Shown here: piece after piece, positions 44,230-51,670 of the stretch | How the letters are laid out: every line of letters begins with the position of its first letter | Position numbering within the stretch: position 1 is the stretch's first letter | NCBI RefSeq assembly: GCF_022829605.1 | Contig: NZ_JAKSYD010000260.1 | Coordinates: 62,001-126,000 of the forward strand | Reading direction: 5' to 3' | Origin: Methylobacterium sp. E-065 | Lineage (GTDB): Bacteria; Pseudomonadota; Alphaproteobacteria; Rhizobiales; Beijerinckiaceae | Length of the DNA stretch: 64,000 nucleotides | Made by a program: the position numbers and the translations under genes | Notes under the pieces: generated by a model | Told to the model about the DNA's origin: nothing | The model's database searches: none | What the model saw: the letters and a program-made list of their open reading frames with translations, nothing else

Positions 44230-45255
44230 ATGAGCCTGCGCTGGACGCGGCGGCCGGAGGGCTCGACCTGGGGCGATTTCGGCCCCGACGACGAGCGCGG
44301 CCGCCTGAACCTGCTGACGCCCGAGAAGGTGCTCCAGGGCGTCGCCGAGGTGCGCGAGGGCCTCACCTTCTGCCTCAGCCTGCCGCTCGATCTGCCCGGC
44401 GGCAACGTCCTGAACCCGCGCCGCCACCCGCCGCAGATCACCCCGACCCGGCGGGCCAACGGCCGGCCGAACATGAACTTCCCGGTCTGCGAGGAGGTCG
44501 ACGGCGCCACCGACGTGATCTGCGACGACCGGGCGCTGATCCATCTGCAATACTCGACGCAGTGGGATTCGCTCGCCCATGTCGGGTCGCTGTTCGACGC
44601 GGACGGCACGGGCACGGGCCCGACCTTCTACAACGGCTTCCGCGGCGGCCGGGACATCGTCGGGCCGGAGACCGCCGCGGCCGCCGATCAGCCCTCCCGG
44701 GCGAAGCATCTCGGGATCGAGCGGCTGGCCGAGACCGGCATGCAGGGCCGCGCCGTGATGATCGATCTGCGCGCCCATCTCGGCGACGCGAAGGTGAAGG
44801 TCGGCTACGAGCAGCTCGCGCGGATCCTGGAGGCCGACGGCGTCGTGGTGGAGCCGGGCGACATGGTCTGCCTGCACACGGGCTTCGCCGAGCGGCTGAT
44901 CGCCATGGGCGGCGCACCCGATCCGAAGCTGGTCCACAACCTCTGCGCCGGGCTCGACGGGCGGGACCCGCGGCTCCTCGACTGGATCACCCGCACCGGC
45001 CTCTGCGCGCTGATCGCCGACAACTACGCCGTCGAGGCCTATCCGGCCGGGCCCGGCCCCGCCTGCTGCGCGACGCTGCCGCTGCACGAGCATTGCCTGT
45101 TCAAGCTCGGGGTCAATCTCGGCGAGCTGTGGCACCTGACGCCGCTCGCCGAGTGGCTGCGCGCGCGGGGCCGGAGCCGCTTCCTGCTGACGGCGCCGCC
45201 CCTGCGCCTGCCCGGGGCGGTCGGCTCACCGACGACGCCGATCGCGACGGTGTGA
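44230..45255 (+). CDS. cyclase-family (kynurenine-formamidase-like) hydrolase
   Basis: This 341-aa protein belongs to the long form of the cyclase family (PF04199). The metal-binding segment reads STQWDSLAHVGSLFD, with further MCLHTGFAE and TLPLHEHCL motifs. Known members hydrolyse amides or cyclic compounds such as N-formylkynurenine or isatin, using divalent metals. It is the first gene of the rightward operon, so it may open a lactone or amide before the CoA-dependent steps (inference). Confidence 0.85.
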   Translation: MSLRWTRRPEGSTWGDFGPDDERGRLNLLTPEKVLQGVAEVREGLTFCLSLPLDLPGGNVLNPRRHPPQITPTRRANGRPNMNFPVCEEVDGATDVICDDRALIHLQYSTQWDSLAHVGSLFDADGTGTGPTFYNGFRGGRDIVGPETAAAADQPSRAKHLGIERLAETGMQGRAVMIDLRAHLGDAKVKVGYEQLARILEADGVVVEPGDMVCLHTGFAERLIAMGGAPDPKLVHNLCAGLDGRDPRLLDWITRTGLCALIADNYAVEAYPAGPGPACCATLPLHEHCLFKLGVNLGELWHLTPLAEWLRARGRSRFLLTAPPLRLPGAVGSPTTPIATV

Positions 45256-45435
45256 GGGCCGCATGGAAGCTCATGCGCCCAAGCCCCTGAACGCGCCGTC
45301 GCAAACGCGTCTCCCTCCCCCCTTTGCGGGGGAGGGAGGGCGCGTGGCAGGCCTGGACCGCCAAGCCTTCAGCGCCATCGATCATGTGAGCAGCGCTCCG
45401 TCCTTCGAACCGACATCCCGCAGAGAAGGCCCCCC
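45256..45435. other. gap with a partial GC-rich repeat
   Basis: A fragment CTCCCTCCCCCCTTTGCGGG followed by GGAGGGAGGG (45311-45339) forms a compact hairpin and resembles an arm of the 41531/48068 repeat family. It may be a solo remnant. Nothing else is recognised. Confidence 0.5.
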
Positions 45436-46386
45436 ATGACCGAGATCGCAATCGTCGGCGGAGGCCTGATGGGGCACGGCATCGCCCTGGTGCTGGCGCT
45501 CCACGGGCACGCGGTCCGCATCACCGACACGTTGCCCGAGACCCGCGCCCGCATACCGGCGCTCATGGGATCGGCGCTCGCGACCCTGCGGGAGGCGGGC
45601 GCCGCCCCGGAGGGCTGGGATGCCGACAGGCTCAGCCGAGCGGTCCGGGTCGAGGCTGCGCTCGAGCCGGCGGTGGCGGGCGCCGGGCTGGTCATCGAGG
45701 CGATCACCGAGAACCCGGAGGCCAAGCGCGCCCTGTTCACCGAACTCGACCGGCTCTGCTCAGCCGACACGATCCTGGCCAGCAACACCAGCTATCTCGA
45801 CGTCTTCCCGCTGATCCCGAAGGCGCGCCAAGCTCGGGCGCTGATCCTGCACTGGTACACGCCGCCCTACATCGTCGATCTCGTCGACGTGGTGCCCGGC
45901 CCCGGCACAGACCCGGCCGTGGTCAGCGCGATGGCCGATCTCGTGCGGGGCCTGGGCCAGGTTCCGATCGTGCTCAAGCGCTTCATCCCCGGCTACATCG
46001 CCAACCGCATCCAGCAGGCGATCAGCGCCGAGGTCTTCGAACTCCTCGACGCGGGGGTCGCTTCGCCGAAGGACATCGACGACGCGATCATCCACGGGCT
46101 CTCGTTGCGCATCCCGATCCTCGGCCACCTCGCCAAGGCCGACTTCACCGGCCTGGAGCTGACGCAGCGTGCGCTGGCCAACGCCAGCTACGCGCCGCCG
46201 CCCCCGCGCACGCGCTCCGAGACGCTGGACGGTCTGTGCGCCGAAGGCCGGACCGGGGTGATGGCCGGCAGGGGCTATTTCGACTGGGGCGGGCGCCCTC
46301 CGGAAGACCTGTTCCGCGAGCGCGACCGCAAGCTCCTGGCGCTCAAGGCCGCGATGGCCGGGATCGGCCGGATGGAGGGGACATGA
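45436..46386 (+). CDS. 3-hydroxyacyl-CoA dehydrogenase family protein
   Basis: This 316-aa NAD-dependent dehydrogenase has the Rossmann loop VGGGLMGHGIA (6-16), SNTSYLDV (with the conserved Ser) and HWYTPPYIVDLVDVV in place of the usual HFFNPP. The family includes 3-hydroxybutyryl-CoA dehydrogenase, L-carnitine dehydrogenase and lambda-crystallin-like L-gulonate dehydrogenase. The altered active-site loop suggests a substrate other than a simple hydroxyacyl-CoA. It is coupled to the SDR gene by ATGA. Confidence 0.88.
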   Translation: MTEIAIVGGGLMGHGIALVLALHGHAVRITDTLPETRARIPALMGSALATLREAGAAPEGWDADRLSRAVRVEAALEPAVAGAGLVIEAITENPEAKRALFTELDRLCSADTILASNTSYLDVFPLIPKARQARALILHWYTPPYIVDLVDVVPGPGTDPAVVSAMADLVRGLGQVPIVLKRFIPGYIANRIQQAISAEVFELLDAGVASPKDIDDAIIHGLSLRIPILGHLAKADFTGLELTQRALANASYAPPPPRTRSETLDGLCAEGRTGVMAGRGYFDWGGRPPEDLFRERDRKLLALKAAMAGIGRMEGT

Positions 46387-47141
46387 TCGGGGCGGATCTG
46401 ACCGGACGGCGCGTCCTCGTCACCGGGGCCTCGTCTGGCATCGGGCTCGCGACGGTGGAGATGTTCGCGCGCAACGGCGCCACGGTGGCGCTGAACCACT
46501 TGGCCGACGATCCCCGCGGCCCCGCCGAGGCCGACCGGCTCGCGGGGGAGGGGCTCGCGGTGTTCGCGCTGCCCGGCGACGTGTCGGCCGCCGGTGATGC
46601 GGAAGCCATGGTGGCGGCCGGGATCGACCGGCTCGGCGGCCTCCACGTGCTCGTCAACAATGCCGGCACGGCCGGCACCACCACCCCCATCGCGTTCGAG
46701 GACCTCGACGCGATGACCGAGGACTTTTGGGCCACCATCCTGGCCACCAACCTGCTCGGGCCGTTCCGCTGCGCCCGGGCTGCGGCGGTGGCGCTGAAGG
46801 CGAGCCGGGGCGCCATCGTCAACACCGCCTCGGTGGCGGGGCTCGGGCGGCGGGGCTCGTCGGTGGCCTATTCGGCCAGCAAGGCCGGGCTGATCAACCT
46901 GACCCGCAGCCTCGCCCGGGCGCTGGCGCCGGACGTGCGCGTCAACGCGGTGGCGCCCGGCCTCGTCGCCACGCCCTGGACCCAACCCTGGTCGGAGGCG
47001 CGCAAGGCCTCCACCGTCGGGCGCACCATGCTGGGCCGCATGGCCCGGCCGGAGGACGTCGCCGAGACGATCTTCTTCCTCGCCGCGGGGGCGGCCTACA
47101 TCACCGGCGAGACCATCACGGTCGACGGCGGGGCGATGTGA
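46383..47141 (+). CDS. short-chain dehydrogenase/reductase (second)
   Basis: This 252-aa classical SDR has TGASSGIG (about 16-23), NNAGTAG, a catalytic Ser in NTASVAG and YSASK. It starts at ATG 46383 on the stop of the preceding gene. The C-terminal ITGETITVDGGAM is the usual end. It differs clearly from the SDR at 35846, so the two blocks encode separate oxidoreductases. Confidence 0.9.
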   Translation: MIGADLTGRRVLVTGASSGIGLATVEMFARNGATVALNHLADDPRGPAEADRLAGEGLAVFALPGDVSAAGDAEAMVAAGIDRLGGLHVLVNNAGTAGTTTPIAFEDLDAMTEDFWATILATNLLGPFRCARAAAVALKASRGAIVNTASVAGLGRRGSSVAYSASKAGLINLTRSLARALAPDVRVNAVAPGLVATPWTQPWSEARKASTVGRTMLGRMARPEDVAETIFFLAAGAAYITGETITVDGGAM

Positions 47142-47158
47142 ATTCGGGGACACCAGAG

Positions 47159-48043
47159 ATGTCGAACCTCACCGTCATCACCTGCGCGCTCACGGGCTCC
47201 TTCGACACGCCGAAGAAGAACCCGGCCGTGCCGGTGAGCCCGGACGCCATCGCGCAATCCGCCCTGGACGCGGCGTCCGCCGGGGCCGCGGTGGTCCACA
47301 TCCACGTCCGCGATCCCGCAACCGCCGCGCCCAGCATGGAACTCGCCCATTACCGCGAGGTGGTGGAGCGGATCCGCGAGAAGAACGCCGATGTGATCCT
47401 CAACCTGACCACGGGGGCGGGGGGCCGGTTCGTGCCGGGCGATCCAGATCCCTCTATGGCCGGCCCGGGCACGACCTTCGTGGGCCCGGAGGCCCGCACC
47501 CGGCACGTCACGGCGTTGCGGCCGGAAATCTGCACTCTCGACGTCGCCACGATGAATTTCGGCGAGCACCTGTTCCTGAACACGCCGGCCCATCTGCGCG
47601 CCATGGCGGGGCAGATCCGCGACGCGGGCGCGAAGCCGGAGATCGAGGTGTTCGATCTCGGCCAGATCGAGCTGGCCCGGCACCTGATCACCGAGGGGCA
47701 TCTGGCGCGCCCGCCCCTGTTCCAGATCTGCCTCGGCATCCCCTGGGGCGCCCCGGCGACGCCGGAGGCGCTGGTGGCGATGCGGGCGCGGCTGCCGGAG
47801 GACGCGATCTGGTCAGCCTTCGGCATCGGCCAGGCGGAGTTCCCGATCCTGGCCGTGGCGGCCGGCATGGGCGGCAACGTCCGGGTCGGTCTGGAGGACA
47901 ACCTGTACCTGTCCCGGGGCCGGCTCGCGCCGAGCAACGCCGCCCTGGTGGAGAAGGCCGTGAGCCTGCTCGCCCATATCGACCGCGAGCCGGCCACGCC
48001 CGATCAGGCGCGGGCGATGTTTGGGTTGGCGCCGCGGGAGTAG
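47159..48043 (+). CDS. beta-keto acid cleavage enzyme (BKACE, DUF849)
   Basis: BKACE enzymes cleave a beta-keto acid with acetyl-CoA, giving acetoacetate plus a new acyl-CoA, or the mirror products. This 294-aa protein has ALTGSFDTPKKNPAVPVSPD at the start, the zinc ligands in VVHIHVRDP, NLTTGAGG and the C-terminal GLEDNLYLSRG. The ATG 47159 is 17 bases after the SDR stop. Known substrates include 3-keto-5-aminohexanoate and dehydrocarnitine; the substrate here is unknown. Confidence 0.9.
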   Translation: MSNLTVITCALTGSFDTPKKNPAVPVSPDAIAQSALDAASAGAAVVHIHVRDPATAAPSMELAHYREVVERIREKNADVILNLTTGAGGRFVPGDPDPSMAGPGTTFVGPEARTRHVTALRPEICTLDVATMNFGEHLFLNTPAHLRAMAGQIRDAGAKPEIEVFDLGQIELARHLITEGHLARPPLFQICLGIPWGAPATPEALVAMRARLPEDAIWSAFGIGQAEFPILAVAAGMGGNVRVGLEDNLYLSRGRLAPSNAALVEKAVSLLAHIDREPATPDQARAMFGLAPRE

Positions 48044-48394
48044 ATCGCGCGCACGGAAACCGTGCATCTCCCTCGCCCCTCTGCGGGAGAGGGTGGCCCC
48101 CGAAGGGGGTCGGGTCGGGACGTAGTCCCGCAAGGGGGGAGCGACGGTGCAGAAAAGGGCCGTGCCCGTCATGAAGGCTGCGGCAGATCCTGAAGCCGCG
48201 TCCCCTCTCCCGACCCCTGCTGACGCAGGGGTCACCCTCCCCCGCTGAGGGGGAGGGATAAGAGGTAGCGCTTACGGATCGGCGGCATCCTCACCCGCGC
48301 CGGTATCAGCCGCGAATGCCCACGGATACGCTGTCTTCGAAGACCGCGAGCGCCGATCAACGCCGCCGCATTCGATAAGGACAGGGAGAGAGAC
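48044..48394. other. gap between BKACE and binding-protein genes
   Basis: This 351-base gap is mostly the dispersed repeat at 48068-48258. The remaining 130 bases before the binding-protein ATG carry a purine-rich AAGGACAGGGAGAGAG ribosome-binding region but no gene. Confidence 0.5.
48068..48258. repeat. dispersed repeat, CTCTGCGGGGGAGGGTGGCC family, copy 2
   Basis: It matches the element at 41531-41722 along its length in the same orientation, including GGTGGCCCCCGAAGGGGGTCGGG-like arms, the central GGGACGTAGTCCC palindrome and GAGCGACGG.GCAGAA. The two copies are about 6.5 kb apart and bracket livH, the binding protein, the cyclase, both dehydrogenases and BKACE. Confidence 0.88.
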
Positions 48395-49624
48395 ATGACG
48401 CTCCGCCACCGCGCCGCGGCGCTGCTCGGGACACTGTGCGCGCTCGGCGCCGGCGCGGCGCTCGCCGCCGATCTCGTGCCGGTGAAGATCGGCGTGCTGA
48501 ACGACCGCTCCGGCGTCTACTTCGACTCCACCGGCGAGGGCTCGGTGGTCGCCGCCCGCATGGCGGTCGAGGATTTCAAGCCGGAGGCGCACGGGCTGAA
48601 GGTCGAGGTCGTGGCCGCCGACCACCAGAACAAGCCCGATGTCGGCGCCTCGATCACCCGGCAATGGTACGACCGCGACGGCGTCGATGCCGTCTTCGAC
48701 GTGCCGACCTCCTCGGTCGCGCTCGCCATCGCGCAGATCACCAAGGAGAAGAACAAGGCCTTCATCAACTCGGGCGGCGGCACCGCCGACCTGACCGGGC
48801 CGGCCTGCACGCCCAACACCGTCCACTGGACCTACGACACCGCGGCGCTGGCCAACGGCACCGGCAAGGCCATCCTCAAGCGCGGCGGCAAGTCCTGGTA
48901 CTTCATCACCGCCGACTACGCCTTCGGCCTCGCCCTGGAGCGCGACACCAAGGCGGTCGTGGAGAAGAATGGCGGCAAGGTCGTCGGCGGCGTGCGCACG
49001 CCGTTCCCGAACCCGGATTTCTCCTCGTTCCTGCTCCAGGCTCAAGGGTCGGGCGCCCAGGTGATCGGGCTCGCCGATGCCGGGCTGGATGCCGCCAACG
49101 CGATCAAGCAGGCGCACGAATTCGGCATCCGCCAGGGGGGCCAGACCCTCGCGGCCCTGCTGATCGCCATCACCGACATCCACTCGCTGGGCCTGGACGT
49201 GGCGCAGGGCCTTACCTTCACGGCCTCGTTCTACTGGGACCTCAACGACGGCACCCGGGCCTTCGCGAAACGGTTCGAGACGCGCATGCCCGGCAAGAAG
49301 CCGACCTCGTACCAAGCGGGCGTCTATGCCAGCACGCTGCACTACCTGAAGGCGGTGGCGGCGCTGCACTCGGCCAAGGACGGCGCCGCGGTGGTGGCCA
49401 AGATGAAGGAGCTGCCGACCGACGACCCGCTGTTCGGCCAGGGCACGATCCGGCCGGACGGGCGCAAGATCCACCCGATGTACCTGTTCGAGGCCAAGAC
49501 GCCCGCCGAGTCGAAGGGCGAATGGGACCTCTACAAGGTGCTGGAGACGATCCCGGCCGAGCAGGCCTTCCGCCCGATGAGCGAGGGCGGCTGCCCGATG
49601 GTGGCCGGCATGACGGGCAAGTAG
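48395..49624 (+). CDS. periplasmic binding protein of Liv type (second)
   Basis: This 409-aa exported receptor has a signal peptide (1-24, GAGAALAADL) and the type I fold: VKIGVLNDRSGVYFDSTGEGS, then AFINSGGGTADLTG and TADYAFGLALERDT. Unlike the first receptor it lacks its own permease genes, so it may feed the transporter at 39084-42656. Two receptors for one importer would widen its substrate range (inference). Confidence 0.9.
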   Translation: MTLRHRAAALLGTLCALGAGAALAADLVPVKIGVLNDRSGVYFDSTGEGSVVAARMAVEDFKPEAHGLKVEVVAADHQNKPDVGASITRQWYDRDGVDAVFDVPTSSVALAIAQITKEKNKAFINSGGGTADLTGPACTPNTVHWTYDTAALANGTGKAILKRGGKSWYFITADYAFGLALERDTKAVVEKNGGKVVGGVRTPFPNPDFSSFLLQAQGSGAQVIGLADAGLDAANAIKQAHEFGIRQGGQTLAALLIAITDIHSLGLDVAQGLTFTASFYWDLNDGTRAFAKRFETRMPGKKPTSYQAGVYASTLHYLKAVAALHSAKDGAAVVAKMKELPTDDPLFGQGTIRPDGRKIHPMYLFEAKTPAESKGEWDLYKVLETIPAEQAFRPMSEGGCPMVAGMTGK

Positions 49625-49648
49625 GGGCCGGCTGATCCCACCCATCCC

Positions 49649-49760
49649 CCTCATCCTGAGGTGCCGCGTCAGCGGCCTCGAAGGAGGGCTCCAGGAATCG
49701 GGGCGGTTGCTGGAGTGCTCCTTCGAGGCCTCCGCTTCGCTCCGGCGCCTCAGGATGAGG
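49649..49760. repeat. dispersed inverted repeat, CCTCATCCTGAGG family, copy 2
   Basis: This is a second copy of the element at 20062-20175 in the same orientation, with CCTCATCCTGAGGTGCC at the left, GCGGCCTCGAAGGAGG / CTCCTTCGAGGCC inside and CTCAGGATGAGG at the right. It fills the gap between the convergent binding-protein and aldo/keto reductase genes and could act as a bidirectional terminator. Confidence 0.85.
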
Positions 49761-49778
49761 TCGCGATTTGGATGTCCG

Positions 49779-50648
49779 TCACACCACCCCGATCCGATCC
49801 AGGGCCGCCATCGCGTCGTCCGGCAGCCGGAGTTCCGCCGCCGCGAGGTTTTCGCGCAGGTGGCCGAGGGAGGACGTCCCCGGGATCAGCAGGATGTTGG
49901 GCGACCGGCGCAGCAGCCATGCCAGCGCCACCTGCATCGGCGTCGCGCCGAGCCCGGCCGCCACCGCCGACAGGCTGTCCGACTGGAGCGGGCTGAACCC
50001 GCCCAGCGGGAAGAACGGCACGTAGGCGGTGCCGGCAGCCGCCAGTTCGTCGATGAAGGCGTCGTCGTCCCGGTGCGCGAGATTGTACTGGTTCTGCACG
50101 CAGACGATCTCGGTGATCCGCCGCCCCTCGGCAACCTGCCGGGGCGTGGCGTTGCTCAAGCCGATCCGGCGGATCAGCCCCTGGCGCTGGAGATCCGCCA
50201 GCACGGTGAGCGGCGCCTCGATCGGCCCCTCCGCCGGCCCGTGGACATCGAACATCAGGCGCAGGTTGACCACGTCGAGGGCATCGACGCCCAGGTTGCG
50301 CAGGTTGTCGTGGACCGCCTGGGTGAGTTCCGCGGCCGAGAAGGCGGGGTTCCACGAGGCGTCGGCTCCGCGCTTGGCGCCGACCTTGGTGACGATCACG
50401 AGCCCGTCCGGATAGGGATGAAGCGCCTCGCGGATGATCTGGTTGGTGACGTGCGGCCCGTAGAAGTCGCTGGTGTCGATGTGGTCGACGCCCGCCGCCA
50501 CGGCCGCGCGCAGCACCGCGATGGCGGCGTCCCGGTCCTTGGGCGGCCCGAACACGCCCGGCCCGGCGAGCTGCATGGCCCCGTAGCCCAGCCGCGTCAC
50601 GGTCCGGTCTCCGAGCGGGAACGTCCCGGCCTGCGCAATATCCGTCAT
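49779..50648 (-). CDS. aldo/keto reductase
   Basis: This 289-aa (beta/alpha)8 NADPH-dependent oxidoreductase has the tetrad residues in HIDTSDFYGPH (Asp, Tyr) and IVTKVGAK (Lys). The family's active-site His segment reads VVNLRLMFD, which is unusual. The C-terminal cofactor segment is LIPGTSSLGHLRENL. An AGGAGA site precedes the ATG. It is divergent from the LysR gene, which probably controls it. Confidence 0.9.
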   Translation of the reverse strand: MTDIAQAGTFPLGDRTVTRLGYGAMQLAGPGVFGPPKDRDAAIAVLRAAVAAGVDHIDTSDFYGPHVTNQIIREALHPYPDGLVIVTKVGAKRGADASWNPAFSAAELTQAVHDNLRNLGVDALDVVNLRLMFDVHGPAEGPIEAPLTVLADLQRQGLIRRIGLSNATPRQVAEGRRITEIVCVQNQYNLAHRDDDAFIDELAAAGTAYVPFFPLGGFSPLQSDSLSAVAAGLGATPMQVALAWLLRRSPNILLIPGTSSLGHLRENLAAAELRLPDDAMAALDRIGVV

Positions 50649-50740
50649 GGCGAATCTCCTGTTGGCGCCCCGGATGTAGACGGCACCGATTGCGCCGATA
50701 AGTCGTGACGATCGGCACGGGCCGTGCGCATTCTCGAACA

Positions 50741-51670
50741 ATGACCCAGGATCTCGCCGATCTCACCGCCTTCGTGACCGTGGCGCGGGCCGGCGGTTTT
50801 CGCGAGGGCGCCCGCGCCGGGGGCGGGAGCGCGTCGCGCCTCAGCGAGGCCGTGCGCCGGCTCGAAGCGGGGCTCGGCGTGCGCCTCCTGAACCGCACGA
50901 CCCGCAGCGTCGCCCCCACGGAGGCGGGCGCCCGCCTGCTCGAACGGCTCACCCCGGCGCTCGCCGAAGTCGAATCTGCCCTCGACGTGGTGAACGGGTT
51001 CCGCGATCGGCCGGCCGGGACGCTCCGGCTGAACGTGCCGCTGAGCGCGGCCCGGCTGGTGCTGCCGGTGCTCGTGCCGCCCTTCCTGGCGGCGTACCCC
51101 GAGATCCGCCTGGAGATCGTCGTCGAGGACGGGTTCGTGGACGTGCTGGCGGCGGGCTGCGATGCCGGCATCCGCTACGACGAGCGGCTGGAGCAGGATA
51201 TGATCGCGGTGCCGATCGGCCCGCGGCGGCAGCGTTTCGCCACGGCGGCAGCCCCGGCCTATCTCGAAAGGCGCGGACGCCCGGACCATCCGCGCGATCT
51301 CCTGGCCCATGCCTGCCTGCTCGGCCGGTTCCCCAGCGGCGCCCTAACGGCGCCCTGGGAATTCGAGCGCGACGGCGCCATCGTCCGGGTGGACCCGTCC
51401 GGGCCGCTGATCGTGCGGGTCGGCGCCAGCGACCTTGCCGTGGCGGCCGCGGTCGCGGGGACCGGGATCATCCACCTGTTCGAGGACTGGCTGCGCCCGC
51501 AGCTCGACAGCGGCGCCCTGGAGCCGGTGCTGGAGCCCTGGTGGCAGGTCTTTTCCGGCCCGTTCCTCTATTATCCGGGCCGGCGGCACCTGCCGGCGCC
51601 GCTGCGCGCCTTCGTGGATTTCGTCAGTGCGCGGCAGCCGGTGTTGGATCCGGCAGTGCGAACACCGTGA
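50741..51670 (+). CDS. LysR-family transcriptional regulator
   Basis: This 309-aa protein has an N-terminal winged helix (LTAFVTVARAGGFREGAR, then RLSEAVRRLEAGLGVRLLNRTTR, about 8-60). The effector domain of the CrgA/YafC-like subgroup follows, with GTLRLNVPLSAARLVLPVL and GIRYDERLEQDMIAVPIG. It faces the aldo/keto reductase gene across 92 bases. Its last 47 bases overlap the 3' end of the convergent xoxF gene. Confidence 0.9.
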   Translation: MTQDLADLTAFVTVARAGGFREGARAGGGSASRLSEAVRRLEAGLGVRLLNRTTRSVAPTEAGARLLERLTPALAEVESALDVVNGFRDRPAGTLRLNVPLSAARLVLPVLVPPFLAAYPEIRLEIVVEDGFVDVLAAGCDAGIRYDERLEQDMIAVPIGPRRQRFATAAAPAYLERRGRPDHPRDLLAHACLLGRFPSGALTAPWEFERDGAIVRVDPSGPLIVRVGASDLAVAAAVAGTGIIHLFEDWLRPQLDSGALEPVLEPWWQVFSGPFLYYPGRRHLPAPLRAFVDFVSARQPVLDPAVRTP

